This document shows, in pieces, positions 26,814 to 37,466 of a DNA stretch of 64,000 nucleotides. The notes below the pieces were generated by a model that did not search any database, was not told where the DNA came from, and saw nothing but the letters and a program-made list of their open reading frames with translations. Positions within the stretch are counted from its first letter, which is position 1, and every line of letters begins with the position of its first letter. This DNA comes from Aquibacillus albus. Its GTDB lineage: Bacteria > Bacillota > Bacilli > Bacillales > Amphibacillaceae. The DNA lies in assembly GCF_016908325.1 (NCBI RefSeq), contig NZ_JAFBDR010000017.1, positions 32,004 through 96,003 on the forward strand. The letters are read 5' to 3'. The position numbers and the translations under genes are program-made.

Positions 26814-29186
26814 TTGAAATTACAATATAAGAAACCAGCGGTAAAGTGGACGGAGGCATTGCCAATTGGTAATAGTAGACTTGGCGCAATGGTATTTGGA
26901 GGAATAGGTGTAGAACACCTCCAATTAAATGAGGAAACATTGTGGTCAGGCTATCCGAGAGATTGGAATAATCCAGATGCAAAGCATTTACTTGCTGAAA
27001 TACGTCATCAAGTAAATGAAGAGAATTTTGAAGAAGCAGACAATATAGCCAAGAAAATGATGGGTCCTTATACACAATCATACATGCCGTTAGGAGATTT
27101 ATTTCTTCAGTTTGAACATGGTGAAGTTGTCGAAAATTATAGTAGAAGCCTTGATTTGAAAGATGGTATCAGCTATGTAGAGTACCAAGTAGGAAAAACA
27201 ACATTCACACGAGAAATGTTTATCTCGTATCCTGATCAAGTCGCTGTCATTGAGATAAAAACAAGTCAACCTGGTTTATTAAATGTACATGCTAAGTTGG
27301 AAAGTCCGTTAAGATACCGAACACATGATGATCAAGGCCAACTCGTCATGACAGGGCATGCCCCAGAAAAGGTGGATCCCAATTATTACACAACAGAAAA
27401 CCCAATTGTGTATGGTGATGATGATACAACGAAAGCAATGACATTTGAAGGTCGTTTAGGGATTGCGCATGACTCTGGTACATTAACAGTGGATTGTGAT
27501 GGGATGCACCTATTAGGTGCAACGAGTGCAACCTTTTATTTCTCTGGTGCAACGAGTTTTAATGGGTATGACCATTTTCCTTCGACAGAAGGAAAAGACC
27601 CATCATTAGATGCTAATTCTTATTTAAAGCATGCGATGAAATTTTCTTATGCGGAATTACGAGAACGCCATATCGAAGATTACTGTTCCTTATTCGGTCG
27701 TGTAGATCTTCAGCTAGGTAAGACAAACGCACTTGAGGATATGTCAACCGACCAATGGATAGCTGAATATGGGGCATCGGATCCTGGATTAGTAGAACTA
27801 TTGTTTCAATATGGAAGATACTTAATGATAACTAACTCACGTCCAGGTTCCCAACCTGCTAATTTACAAGGGATATGGAATGCGAATACACGACCACCAT
27901 GGAGTAGTAATTTTACCTTAAACATAAATGCAGAAATGAATTATTGGCCAGTAGAGACAACGAATCTATCAGAGTGTCATGAGCCATTATTAAGCTTAAT
28001 AGAGAGACTATCTAGAAATGGTAAGTCTACTGCAAAGGAGAATTATGGTGCTGATGGTTGGGTGGCTCACCACAATACGGATATATGGTGTCAAACAGCA
28101 CCTGTAGGTGACTATGGTCATGGGGATCCAGTATGGGCACTATGGCCAATGGGTGGAGTCTGGTTGTGTCAACATTTATGGGAGCATTTTGCTTTTAGTA
28201 AAGATAAGGATTATTTACGTGAAAAAGCTTATCCCGTGATGAAAGATGCCGCACGATTCTGTCTGGATTGGCTGGAAGAAGACGAGGATGGTTACTTTAT
28301 CACAAATCCATCTACTTCGCCTGAACACAAATTTATTCATAACGAAGTTAAGGCTTCAGTAAGTAAATCTTCAACAATGGATTTGGCACTTATATGGGAT
28401 TTATTTACCAATTGTATGGAAGCATCAGAAGTCTTGCAAATTGATCAAAGCTTCTGTGAACAACTGAGTGAAGTACGGGACTCCTTATACCCAATGCAAG
28501 TCGGAAAATATGGCCAGTTACAGGAATGGTATAAAGATTTTGAAGACGAAGATACGTATCATCGCCATGTATCCCACTTATTTGGCGTTTATCCAGGAAG
28601 ACAACTGACTTCAATCAAATCATCCGAATTTTATCAGGCAGCAAGAAAATCATTGGAGCGAAGAGGGAATGAAGGTACGGGATGGAGTCTAGGATGGAAA
28701 GTAGGATTATGGGCGCGATTTAGAGATGGTGAGCAATCCCTAGAACTAATTAACAATTTGTTGCAGCTTGTTGATGATGACATAGAAAACTACCACAAGG
28801 GCGGAATTTACGCAAACTTATTTGATGCACATCCACCTTTTCAAATAGACGGAAACTTTGGGGTAACGGCTGGGATAGCAGAAATGTTATTACAATCTCA
28901 TGAAGGTGTATTGGAATTTCTACCAGCGTTACCTGTGGCTTGGGCAACAGGAAAAGTAAAGGGGTTAAAAGCTAGGGGAGGATTTGAAGTTAATCTTGCA
29001 TGGCTGAATGGTGAAGTGTCCTGTATAGAAATATTATCGCTTGCAGGAGAAGACTGTACACTGAATGCGGAATTTATTGTCAAAGAAAAAGAAACTCTCA
29101 ACCTAGTGGATTTGCGGGAGTTAGCGGATGGAAAATACGAAATAAATACGGAAAAAGGAAAAAGTTATGTGCTTTTGCCTAGTTAA
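26814..29186 (+). CDS. GH95 family alpha-L-fucosidase (first copy, cytoplasmic)
   Basis: The 790-residue protein starts with TTG at 26814 after TTGGAGG. It begins directly with [20 protein letters not shown] and lacks a signal peptide, so it should act inside the cell. GH95 landmarks are present: [13 protein letters not shown] (the Asn pair of the active site), STSPEH (likely acid Glu) and PFQIDGNFG with the active-site Asp. GH95 enzymes remove alpha-1,2-linked L-fucose by inversion. It is the last gene of the fucose operon. The second copy at 37942 is only moderately similar, so the two may prefer different glycans. Confidence 0.92.
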   Translation: MKLQYKKPAVKWTEALPIGNSRLGAMVFGGIGVEHLQLNEETLWSGYPRDWNNPDAKHLLAEIRHQVNEENFEEADNIAKKMMGPYTQSYMPLGDLFLQFEHGEVVENYSRSLDLKDGISYVEYQVGKTTFTREMFISYPDQVAVIEIKTSQPGLLNVHAKLESPLRYRTHDDQGQLVMTGHAPEKVDPNYYTTENPIVYGDDDTTKAMTFEGRLGIAHDSGTLTVDCDGMHLLGATSATFYFSGATSFNGYDHFPSTEGKDPSLDANSYLKHAMKFSYAELRERHIEDYCSLFGRVDLQLGKTNALEDMSTDQWIAEYGASDPGLVELLFQYGRYLMITNSRPGSQPANLQGIWNANTRPPWSSNFTLNINAEMNYWPVETTNLSECHEPLLSLIERLSRNGKSTAKENYGADGWVAHHNTDIWCQTAPVGDYGHGDPVWALWPMGGVWLCQHLWEHFAFSKDKDYLREKAYPVMKDAARFCLDWLEEDEDGYFITNPSTSPEHKFIHNEVKASVSKSSTMDLALIWDLFTNCMEASEVLQIDQSFCEQLSEVRDSLYPMQVGKYGQLQEWYKDFEDEDTYHRHVSHLFGVYPGRQLTSIKSSEFYQAARKSLERRGNEGTGWSLGWKVGLWARFRDGEQSLELINNLLQLVDDDIENYHKGGIYANLFDAHPPFQIDGNFGVTAGIAEMLLQSHEGVLEFLPALPVAWATGKVKGLKARGGFEVNLAWLNGEVSCIEILSLAGEDCTLNAEFIVKEKETLNLVDLRELADGKYEINTEKGKSYVLLPS

Positions 29187-29322
29187 TTAGTACACAGATG
29201 GGTAGTTTTAATAGATTGGAATTGATTAGTTTGTTATGGATTAAAATCAAAGCTGGAATAGGTATATGTATGGTCATAAAATAAGGAGAAATTTGCACGT
29301 AGCTTGAAAATGGCGAGAGTGC

Positions 29323-29351
29323 TTGTGTCAATAATGTAAGCGCTTTATAAT
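29323..29351 (+). promoter_or_regulatory. promoter of the GH29 gene with a cre-like site in the spacer
   Basis: TTGTGT (29323-29328), 17 bases and TATAAT (29346-29351) form a sigma-A promoter. TGTAAGCGCTTTAT (29335-29348) inside it matches the CcpA cre consensus TGWNANCGNTNWCA except at the last two positions. Binding would block polymerase when preferred sugars are present. The same core TGTAAGCGCTT appears before the ABC transporter genes. Confidence 0.65.
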
Positions 29352-29392
29352 GTTTAAATAACTAGTATAAGCTATAAATTGAAAGGAGTTTA

Positions 29393-30880
29393 ATGATGAT
29401 GGATCAACACAGTAAAATATCAGATTACTTAAAAGAGATTGACCGTGTAATCATAGAGGGAAAGTATGACGATGACTGGGATTCTCTATCAAATTATCAA
29501 TTAGCTAAATGGTACCGAAATGCTAAATTTGGAATATTTATTCACTGGGGAGTGTACTCTGTACCCGCTTTCGGTAATGAGTGGTATTCGAGAAATATGT
29601 ACATTCAAGGTTCAAAGGAATATGAGCACCACATAAAAACTTACGGGAACCATAAGGAATTTGGCTACAAAGACTTTATTCCGATGTTTCAAGCAGAACA
29701 GTTTAGTGCAGAGGAATGGGCAGAGCTTTTTAAAGAGGCTGGAGCCAGGTATGTCATGCCTGTAGCAGAACATCACGATGGGTTTCAAATGTATAAGAGT
29801 GATTTTTCCCATTTTAATGCTTATGAAATGGGTCCCAAACGTGACATTTTAGGGGAATTAGGAGATGCATTAGCAAAAAGGGATATTCCGTTATGTGCAT
29901 CGACGCACCGTATTGAACATTGGTTTTTTATGGGGCGGGGTAAGGAATTTGATAGTGATATTAAAGAACCTCTTGAGAGAGGTGACTTCTATTGGCCCGC
30001 AATGCCAGAGCCTAACCATCAAGACTTATTTAGTCCATCTCCAACACAGGAATTTCTGGAAGATTGGTTGATTCGTACGTGTGAAATAGTAGATCGTTAT
30101 CGTCCTAAAATTATGTATTTTGACTGGTGGATACAGCACCATGCAGTGAAACCCTATCTGAAGAAATTTTCAGCCTATTACTATAATCGGGCAGAAGAAT
30201 GGGGAATGGATGTTGCGATTAACTATAAGCATGATGCCTTTATGTTTGGTACCGCAGTAGTAGATATCGAAAGAGGGCAATTTGCTGATCAGAAGCCTTA
30301 CTTCTGGCAAACAGATACTTCAGTAGCAAAAAACTCTTGGTGTTATACGGAGAATAATGATTATAAAAAAGCTAAAGAGATTATTTGTGATCTTGTCGAT
30401 ATTGTCAGTAAAAATGGCAGCTTGTTATTAAATATCGGACCAAAAGCAGATGGAACGATACCAGCTGCGGATAAAGCGATATTGCTAGAAATTGGTGAAT
30501 GGTTAAAAGTAAATGGTGAGGCTATCTATGATAGTAAGGTATGGAGAAAGTCAGGTGAAGGCCCGATAAAAATTCAAGAAGGACAGTTTACAGATAAAGA
30601 ATCAAAGGAGTTTACTTCAGAAGACATTCGTTTTACTGTAAAGGGTTCTTATCTTTATGCAACTGTATTAAATTATCCCGAGGATGGGAAGGTTAACATC
30701 CATTCTCTTGCCGAAAAGGATGCTTCTAAGCTTCCTCATTTCCACGGCATTATTAAAGATGTTTCTATTTTGGGATTCAATGAAAAGCCGAGTTGGAAGC
30801 GAACAGAAAAAGGTCTGGAGATTACTACGAATCAGGTTAGTAGTGATAAACCAGTAGTTTTTAAGTTATTAATCGATTAA
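29393..30880 (+). CDS. GH29 family alpha-L-fucosidase (cytoplasmic)
   Basis: The 495-residue protein has the GH29 signature AKFGIFIHWGVYSVPAFGNE and WYSRNMY, the substrate loop in VAEHHDGFQMY, and the likely nucleophile Asp in IMYFDWWIQH. A C-terminal beta domain follows after about residue 370. No signal peptide is seen. GH29 enzymes remove alpha-L-fucose with retention and often act on alpha-1,3/1,4 linkages, which would complement the GH95 enzymes. Three ATG codons in a row begin the frame after AAAGGAG. It has its own promoter with a cre-like site. Confidence 0.93.
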   Translation: MMMDQHSKISDYLKEIDRVIIEGKYDDDWDSLSNYQLAKWYRNAKFGIFIHWGVYSVPAFGNEWYSRNMYIQGSKEYEHHIKTYGNHKEFGYKDFIPMFQAEQFSAEEWAELFKEAGARYVMPVAEHHDGFQMYKSDFSHFNAYEMGPKRDILGELGDALAKRDIPLCASTHRIEHWFFMGRGKEFDSDIKEPLERGDFYWPAMPEPNHQDLFSPSPTQEFLEDWLIRTCEIVDRYRPKIMYFDWWIQHHAVKPYLKKFSAYYYNRAEEWGMDVAINYKHDAFMFGTAVVDIERGQFADQKPYFWQTDTSVAKNSWCYTENNDYKKAKEIICDLVDIVSKNGSLLLNIGPKADGTIPAADKAILLEIGEWLKVNGEAIYDSKVWRKSGEGPIKIQEGQFTDKESKEFTSEDIRFTVKGSYLYATVLNYPEDGKVNIHSLAEKDASKLPHFHGIIKDVSILGFNEKPSWKRTEKGLEITTNQVSSDKPVVFKLLID

Positions 30881-31057
30881 TTATTGCAAAAAGTGTTGAG
30901 AAAACATCTAGAGTATGTATTTATTTTGGATTTCTCTGTCGGTAAATTCCGTACTTTCATGAAGTAAGCCTTTGACCCATTGTTAGTCGGGTGAAAAGAC
31001 TGAATTGTAGGTCTTTAAAGGAACGATTTGCTACTAGATTAGTTTCTATAAATCTTT

Positions 31058-31078
31058 GGCCGAAGGAAAGCTTCGGCC
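31058..31078 (+). repeat. GC-rich hairpin before the membrane AraC regulator
   Basis: GGCCGAAG and CTTCGGCC form a perfect 8-bp stem with a five-base loop, ending 27 bases before the regulator start. There is no T-run. It could end the GH29 transcript inefficiently or shape the leader of the regulator mRNA. Confidence 0.5.
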
Positions 31079-31105
31079 TACAAATACTATAGAAATGAGG
31101 TACTT

Positions 31106-33412
31106 ATGAGAAATTTAAAATTGCCAGTTGTCTTTCGAAGGTTTCTAATTTCTTATATTATTATTTTACTTATCCCAATCTTAACAGGCCTTATTTCCTA
31201 TCAAGTTACCATGTCATCGACAGAGGCATATTCGATAAAAAACAGTAAACAGGTATTAAATTTAAGTAAAACAATTTTAGAACAACGTTTTTCAGAGATT
31301 GACAGATTTGGAATGCAGTTAGCTTCTAACAAGAATCTAATTACACTTTTACAAAAAAAAGACTCCGAAAAGGTTAATATTGTTGCTGAACTTAGAGAAC
31401 TGTCAGAGAATGTAACTCCTTATGCCTCTACTAATAAATTTCTAGAGGATTTTTATATTTATTTAAAAAATACAGAGCTTATTATTACACCGGGGTCTGT
31501 ATTCTATCGCCCTAATCATTTCTACAGAATGAATAATTACCCTAACTTAACATTTGAAGAGTGGAAATCTGAAATGTTAATGGGAGGGCCACCACATAAA
31601 ATACTACCAAGTCAAGCTTACTTTGAAAAGGAAACGAATACTAGTGTCATAACCTATGTCATAACACTCCCCATGAATAACTTTCATGATCCTTTAGGTG
31701 CTATCGTAGTACCGGTTGAGCAAGAAAAAATAAATGAACTATTAAAAGGTATTCCGGAGCAATTCGGTGGTTGGTCGTTTATAATAGATGAGAAAAATAG
31801 AATTATGACTACAACAGGAATAAATGAGAAAGAGATACAGGAAATTATCCCATTAATCGATGAAGAAAATAATACAAAGTATATGAACGATGGGACGTTA
31901 TTAATATCCATTGATTCTGATAAAAATAATTGGGTATATGTCGCTGGTATTCCAAAGGAAGCGTTATTAAAGGATGCTAGAAAAATTAAATATATTACTT
32001 GGACTGTGGCCGGTAGTACTCTAATTATTGGACTGATTATTTGCTTATTATTTGCATATAAAAATAGCCTTCCGATAACAAAAATATTGCAAACAATGAA
32101 AGAGCAGTTAGACTCGGAAAGCAAACCTAAAAACGAATATGATTTTATCCACGGAAGTGTATCAAAACTTATTTCTAAGAATACTGAATTACAAGCTCAA
32201 CTTGATGATCACAAGCCATTATTAAAGGATGTTTTTTTGAAGCAAATTCTTTCTGGGGAATTATCGGGAAGAATGGATAAGTTACAAGACCTTGCGAATC
32301 AAGTAGATGTTCATTTATATGGTAAGCATGGCTTTATCAGTGTTCTAAAGGTAGATGGATATCAGGGAGTATCAAGTAGTGAAATTTATGAAGAACTAAA
32401 TACTATTAGAGTTTTAATTAAAAATGAATCTGAAAAAATGATGAAAGGTCTTTATATGACAAATTTAAACTCGGATAAAATTGTATGTATTTTCTTTGGT
32501 GACAAAACGGAAAAGAGTACTATGTTAGCAAGTCGTATAGAAAAGATGCTTTCATCATTGCAAAGACATTTCATGAATAACTACCGTATTTCATTAAAGG
32601 TTGGATTAGGACATGAATTTACATCGATGAAAGATATAAGTAGATCTTATAACGAAGCTAAACAGGCCGTTGACTTTGTCACTTTATCAAATGACGAAGA
32701 TTTATACTGGTATAACGATATGTTACAACAATCAACGGTATTTTATTATCCATTGGACTATGAATTTAGATTATTAAATCATTTAAAAGAGGGGGAATCG
32801 GTAGAAATAAACAGAATCATTCAAGAGTTATTTGATGCTAACTTTAAAAAAAGGTGTTTAGCTGCAGATATGATGGAACAATTTTTATTCGAGGTAAAAG
32901 GTACATTTCTTAAGGCGTTCGAGGAATCAGTATTATGTAACAGCGGTGTTGGTGAAAACCTAAGAAAAAAATTGTTAGCTATTCGGATTACCGATGGGGT
33001 TGACCCATCGAAGGAAGTTTTAATGAAAGTAGTGAATTGTTATTGTAATTTAGTGAATGTACGTGAACAAGAAAGCAACACGATAACAGTAAAAAATATT
33101 AAAAATTATTTACACGGAAACTACCACCAAGCCGATTTAACGATTTATATGATAGCGGAGTATATAGGTCGACCAGAGAAGTATATATCTCAGGTTTTCA
33201 GGGACCAAACCGGTGAATATTTATCGGAGTACCTAGAGAAAATCCGCATTTCGAAAGGATCACAACTTTTGATCAGTACGAACAAAAAAATAGATGATAT
33301 AGCTAGCTTGGTAGGGTATAATAGTGCACACTCTTTTCGGAGAGCTTTTAAACGAATGAATAAGATTACTCCTAATCAATATAGGAAAACTGCGGAAACG
33401 AAAAGTGGGTAA
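31106..33412 (+). CDS. membrane-bound AraC family regulator (YesS type)
   Basis: The 768-residue protein has a membrane helix at about residues 12-30, an extracellular sensor region (about 35-290), a second helix near 297-318 (WTVAGSTLIIGLIICLLFAY), a cytosolic linker and a C-terminal AraC domain (IYMIAEYIGRPEKYISQVF, then IDDIASLVGYNSAHSFRRAFK). This build matches YesS-like regulators, which lie next to LplABC-type transporters and sense oligosaccharides outside the cell. The next genes are exactly such a transporter. A terminator follows. Confidence 0.88.
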   Translation: MRNLKLPVVFRRFLISYIIILLIPILTGLISYQVTMSSTEAYSIKNSKQVLNLSKTILEQRFSEIDRFGMQLASNKNLITLLQKKDSEKVNIVAELRELSENVTPYASTNKFLEDFYIYLKNTELIITPGSVFYRPNHFYRMNNYPNLTFEEWKSEMLMGGPPHKILPSQAYFEKETNTSVITYVITLPMNNFHDPLGAIVVPVEQEKINELLKGIPEQFGGWSFIIDEKNRIMTTTGINEKEIQEIIPLIDEENNTKYMNDGTLLISIDSDKNNWVYVAGIPKEALLKDARKIKYITWTVAGSTLIIGLIICLLFAYKNSLPITKILQTMKEQLDSESKPKNEYDFIHGSVSKLISKNTELQAQLDDHKPLLKDVFLKQILSGELSGRMDKLQDLANQVDVHLYGKHGFISVLKVDGYQGVSSSEIYEELNTIRVLIKNESEKMMKGLYMTNLNSDKIVCIFFGDKTEKSTMLASRIEKMLSSLQRHFMNNYRISLKVGLGHEFTSMKDISRSYNEAKQAVDFVTLSNDEDLYWYNDMLQQSTVFYYPLDYEFRLLNHLKEGESVEINRIIQELFDANFKKRCLAADMMEQFLFEVKGTFLKAFEESVLCNSGVGENLRKKLLAIRITDGVDPSKEVLMKVVNCYCNLVNVREQESNTITVKNIKNYLHGNYHQADLTIYMIAEYIGRPEKYISQVFRDQTGEYLSEYLEKIRISKGSQLLISTNKKIDDIASLVGYNSAHSFRRAFKRMNKITPNQYRKTAETKSG

Positions 33413-33433
33413 TCGAGCGTTTGGAATGTTAGG

Positions 33434-33470
33434 GTACAATTCTCATCTATAAATGGAATTGTACTTTTTT
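33434..33470 (+). terminator. terminator after the YesS-like regulator
   Basis: GTACAATTC and GAATTGTAC form a perfect stem followed by TTTTTT. Confidence 0.88.
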
Positions 33471-33673
33471 ATTGTCTGGGGAATGAAAAAATGGAGTTGT
33501 TTCCATCATTCATCTTATTGAAAGAAGTCAGTATTCGTAGGCAATTAGCGCGTTTACTAAAGTGTACCCTTGAAGCTTTAATGTACCTTTTTATAAATTT
33601 TTAAATTTTCTGAAATTGTACCACGGAGAATGATTTGTCCGTTTATTTTAATAAGAATGCATGATAATTTTAT

Positions 33674-33687
33674 TGTAAGCGCTTCCT
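33674..33687 (+). promoter_or_regulatory. cre-like site upstream of the fucoside ABC transporter
   Basis: TGTAAGCGCTTCCT matches TGWNANCGNTNWCA at all but two defined positions and shares TGTAAGCGCTT with the site before the GH29 gene. It suggests CcpA repression of the importer. Confidence 0.55.
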
Positions 33688-33716
33688 TTTGTGGTGCGAA
33701 TTTAGAGAAGGAGGGA

Positions 33717-34697
33717 TTGACACTGAAGCCTACAACAGAAATGAATCAACCACTTTCGAATTCTGTTTTAAAGAAACAAAAAGTAACGCAGTGGAAATTA
33801 GCAAGAAAAAGCTTTCAAAAGCACTGGCAATTATATTTACTAATAATACCTCCAGTGTTGTATTTTATCATTTTTAAATATGTACCAATGATTGGGACGG
33901 TTATAGCGTTCAAGGACTACAATGTTGTTCAAGGAATAATGGGAAGTTCATGGGTTGGTTTAAAACACTTTGAAGCATTCTTTAGAAACCCAGTTGCTTG
34001 GGATTTGATACAAAATACGCTCTATTTAAGTTTGTATCAGCTACTAGTAACCTTTCCACTACCTATCATTTTAGCACTTACTTTAAATGAGATAAAAGAT
34101 GGATTGTTTAAACGGTCTGTTCAAATGTTCACATACGCTCCATATTTTATTTCAACAGTAGTTATTGTTTCGATGATTGTATTAATGCTTTCTCCACGAT
34201 TAGGAATAATCAATCAATTTATTGAATTATTCGGATTTGAACCTGTAAATTTCCTTGGTAATGCGGATTTATTTAGATCTGTCTTTGTATGGTCAGATGC
34301 ATGGCAACAAACAGGGTATTCAGCCATTATCTACCTTGCAGCACTTGCAGGGGTTGACAAACAACAATATGAAGCAGCAAAAGTAGATGGTGCTTCAAGA
34401 ATACAACGTATAATGAATGTCGATATTCCTGGAATAATGCCTGCTATTGTAATCATCCTTGTTTTAAGTGTTGGAAATTTAATGGCGCTTGGATTTGAAA
34501 AAGTATATTTGTTGCAAAATCCATTAAATTTAAGCACCTCGGAAATTCTTCAGACTTATGTATACAAAATGGGGATTATTAATGCTGACTTCAGTTTCAG
34601 TGCAGCTGTAGGATTGTTTAATTCCTTCGTCAATTTAATACTTCTTGTATTGGTGAATTACTTGGCAAAAAGAATTTCTGGAAATGGTTTGTGGTAG
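33717..34697 (+). CDS. carbohydrate ABC transporter permease, LplB type
   Basis: About six membrane helices start at LYLLIIPPVLYFIIFKYVPM. The EAA loop is present as EAAKVDGASRIQRIMNVDIPGI. It belongs to the LplB/YteP permeases that pair with an LplC-type partner, encoded 15 bases downstream. The start is unclear. AAGGAGGG at 33708-33715 lies too near the TTG at 33717, at ideal distance from a CTG at 33723, and far from the first in-frame ATG at 33741. The frame is also open back to 33630, across the cre-like site, which I regard as untranslated. The family uses a shared MsmX-type ATPase from elsewhere. Confidence 0.88.
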   Translation: MTLKPTTEMNQPLSNSVLKKQKVTQWKLARKSFQKHWQLYLLIIPPVLYFIIFKYVPMIGTVIAFKDYNVVQGIMGSSWVGLKHFEAFFRNPVAWDLIQNTLYLSLYQLLVTFPLPIILALTLNEIKDGLFKRSVQMFTYAPYFISTVVIVSMIVLMLSPRLGIINQFIELFGFEPVNFLGNADLFRSVFVWSDAWQQTGYSAIIYLAALAGVDKQQYEAAKVDGASRIQRIMNVDIPGIMPAIVIILVLSVGNLMALGFEKVYLLQNPLNLSTSEILQTYVYKMGIINADFSFSAAVGLFNSFVNLILLVLVNYLAKRISGNGLW

Positions 34698-34712
34698 AAA
34701 GGAGAAATTTAT

Positions 34713-35618
34713 ATGGATGAAAATATCAAGTCAAGTAAAATACGTGAATCTTTCACGGACCGCATCTTTCTAATAGGTGTTTATACGTTTTTAATTATCG
34801 TTTTATTAATCGTACTTTATCCATTAATTTACATTATTAGTGCTTCTATTAGTAGTCCTGAAGCTGTAATGGCAGGTAGGGTCTGGTTATGGCCAGTCGA
34901 TTTTTCATTAGAAGGTTATACCGAAGTGTTTAACAATTCGGATGTGATGAGAGGTTTTAGCAATTCTATTTTTTACACGGTTGCGTACACCGTTATCGCT
35001 GTCGTCTTAACCGTTGTTTTTGCTTATCCATTATCTAGAAAATCATTCTATGGACGAACGTTCTTAATGTTTTTCATAATCTTTACCATGCTATTTTATG
35101 GAGGACTTATACCGGAATATTTGGTAGTTAAAAATCTTGGGATGTTGGACACGATATGGGCAATTTTGATCCCAAAGGCAATGGCTGTCTGGCAAATAAT
35201 CATTGCAAGAACATTCTTCCAAACTAGTGTACCAGAAGAATTGGTAGAAGCAAGTGAGATGGATGGATGTAGTAGTTTGAGGTTTCTTTGGTCGGTTGTA
35301 TTGCCTCTATCAAAACCGATTATAGCAGTTCTAGCTCTTATGTATGCGGTGTTCCAATGGAATAGTTATTTTGATGCCATGGTTTTTTTAAGATCTGAAG
35401 AGCTATTCCCACTACAGTTAGAATTACGCGAATTACTTATTACACAGACTGAATCAGGGGTAAATATGGACATTGCAGAACAGCAAAAAAGAGAACAACT
35501 AGCAAACTTAATGAAATACTCACTAATTGTAGTTTCAAGTCTACCAGTTCTTATTATCTATCCTTTTGCACAAAAGTATTTTGTAAAAGGAATGTTAATT
35601 GGATCTGTAAAAGGTTAA
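34713..35618 (+). CDS. carbohydrate ABC transporter permease, LplC type
   Basis: The 301-residue second permease has about six helices, the EAA motif in EASEMDGCSSLRFLWSVVLPLSKP, and the C-terminal PFAQKYFVKGMLIGSVKG that is typical of LplC/YtcP proteins. It forms the channel with the LplB-type subunit upstream. ATG at 34713 follows AGAAAGGAG. The substrate is inferred to be fucosylated oligosaccharides from the three fucosidases around it. Confidence 0.92.
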   Translation: MDENIKSSKIRESFTDRIFLIGVYTFLIIVLLIVLYPLIYIISASISSPEAVMAGRVWLWPVDFSLEGYTEVFNNSDVMRGFSNSIFYTVAYTVIAVVLTVVFAYPLSRKSFYGRTFLMFFIIFTMLFYGGLIPEYLVVKNLGMLDTIWAILIPKAMAVWQIIIARTFFQTSVPEELVEASEMDGCSSLRFLWSVVLPLSKPIIAVLALMYAVFQWNSYFDAMVFLRSEELFPLQLELRELLITQTESGVNMDIAEQQKREQLANLMKYSLIVVSSLPVLIIYPFAQKYFVKGMLIGSVKG

Positions 35619-35726
35619 TAAAATAATTGGAAATTGTCAGAGCGTCCTAATTAGATATTAAGGAGGTGATGTAAAGTAATATCTGGGAAAAGTCTAGTTT
35701 TTAAATAAAATAAGGGGAGGAAAAAA

Positions 35727-37394
35727 ATGAAAAAAAGGCATTGGAAGATATTATTGTTGTTATTACTTAGCTTCTTTGTATTAAGTGCTTGTATTCCTAA
35801 GAAAGAGGAGGTTTCTAATACAGATAACGATTCCAATACGGATAATGATTCTAATACAGAAAACGGTTCTGATTCAAACGAAGGGACAAAAATTTCTGTA
35901 TTTATGCCAGAAAGCGATGAAATGGATCTTGAGACTAATTCTTTCACCCTCTTTGCTGAGGAAGAGTTCGGGGTTGACTTTGAATTTGAAACGACTTCCT
36001 ATGATGGAGCAGCTGCAAAAGAACGCCGACAAATTACCTTGGCAAGTGGTGATTATCCTGATGTTTATTTCCTCATTGAATGGGTAGATCAGTTTACGGC
36101 AAGTGATTTATTAAAATATGGAAAACAAGGGGTGCTAATTCCGTTAAATGATTTAATCAAAGAACATGCGCCAAATCTCCAAGCCGTATTAGACGAGAAT
36201 GAAGAGTTTAGAAAAATGGCTACTGCACCGGATGGAAACATCTATGGTGTACCACAACTAGAAGAATGCTTTCACTGTACATGGCCTAATAAATTCTGGA
36301 TAAACACGGATTGGTTAGAAAAGTTGAACTTAGAAATGCCAAAAACACATGAAGAATTTAAACAAGTACTAAAAGCTATTAAGGAGCAAGATCCAAACGG
36401 AAATGGCGAGAATGATGAAATTCCATTAAGTGGATCAGTAGCAAATAAGTTTAATTCCATTGTACCTTATTTAATGAATGGATTTATTTACGATGATATC
36501 GAAACAAGGTTAAGTATAAATAATGGGAAAGTAAAATTTGTAGCAAATACAAACGAGTGGAAAGAAGGCTTAAAATATATCCATTCTTTATACAAAGAAG
36601 GGCTTGTAGACCCTGGGGCATTTACACAGAACAGTGATGCATATGAACAATTAGGAAATAACCCCGAAGTGATTCTAGGAGTCGGTGCTGCAACCCATCC
36701 ATGGGAATTCGTTGGTAATGATAATCATGTAAAGTATGACGCATTAGCACCACTAAATGGTCCATATAGTCAATACTCCAGTTACTACTATCCGGTTGTC
36801 CAAGGTGCGAATTTTGCTATCACAAATAAAGCAAGTGAGGAAGCACAAATAAAAGCAATTAAATTACTTGATTATATGTTTACTCAAGAAGGACAGACAC
36901 GGTCTCACTTTGGAGTAGAAGGTGAGGATTGGGTCAAGCCGGAGGAAGGCGATGTTGCAGTTAATGAAGAAGTAGAACCTATATTAAAACAGTTACATCC
37001 GGAAGAACCAACTAACAATTCATGGGGAGCAGCTGCCCAATTTTACCAACCTAGGGAATATAGAGACGGATGGGTTCAGTCTACGGATATATATACAGAC
37101 CAAGGATATGAACGTAGGTTACAGGAAGCAACCTATTTGTATGAGGATTTAGAGCCTGAGAATATTTTTCCTTTCTGGGCAATATGGTATGATGAAGCAA
37201 CTCAAAGTGAAATGGCTACACTTAAAACAAATATTATTGATTATGTTGAGCAAAGTGCTGTTAGATTTATTACAGGAGATTTAGATTTAGAAAAGGACTG
37301 GCAAGAATATGTAGAGGGTCTTAATTCATTACAAGTTGACCGGTATGTTGAGATAAATCAAAAGGCGTATAATAGTTATCTTAAGGCAGAATAA
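35727..37394 (+). CDS. extracellular sugar-binding lipoprotein, LplA type
   Basis: The 555-residue protein has a lipoprotein signal ending LSAC (Cys about 22). A low-complexity Asn/Asp/Ser/Thr linker with DNDSNTDNDSNTENGSDSNE-like repeats (about 33-53) acts as a tether. The large LplA-type solute-binding domain follows (TTSYDGAAAKERRQITLASGDYPD, then the NGENDEIPL calcium-like loop). It captures the oligosaccharide for the two permeases upstream. ATG at 35727 follows GGGGAGG. A terminator follows the stop. Confidence 0.92.
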   Translation: MKKRHWKILLLLLLSFFVLSACIPKKEEVSNTDNDSNTDNDSNTENGSDSNEGTKISVFMPESDEMDLETNSFTLFAEEEFGVDFEFETTSYDGAAAKERRQITLASGDYPDVYFLIEWVDQFTASDLLKYGKQGVLIPLNDLIKEHAPNLQAVLDENEEFRKMATAPDGNIYGVPQLEECFHCTWPNKFWINTDWLEKLNLEMPKTHEEFKQVLKAIKEQDPNGNGENDEIPLSGSVANKFNSIVPYLMNGFIYDDIETRLSINNGKVKFVANTNEWKEGLKYIHSLYKEGLVDPGAFTQNSDAYEQLGNNPEVILGVGAATHPWEFVGNDNHVKYDALAPLNGPYSQYSSYYYPVVQGANFAITNKASEEAQIKAIKLLDYMFTQEGQTRSHFGVEGEDWVKPEEGDVAVNEEVEPILKQLHPEEPTNNSWGAAAQFYQPREYRDGWVQSTDIYTDQGYERRLQEATYLYEDLEPENIFPFWAIWYDEATQSEMATLKTNIIDYVEQSAVRFITGDLDLEKDWQEYVEGLNSLQVDRYVEINQKAYNSYLKAE

Positions 37395-37411
37395 CAAAAA
37401 GCCTTACAAGG

Positions 37412-37466
37412 GACTGACTCAGAGTCAATTGGATATGACTCATTTGAGTCAGTCTTTAACCTTTTA
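37412..37466 (+). terminator. nested hairpin terminator after the ABC transporter
   Basis: GACTGACTCA pairs with TGAGTCAGTC, with an inner GAGTCA/TGACTC stem, then TTTAACCTTTT. The T-run is broken. Confidence 0.65.
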
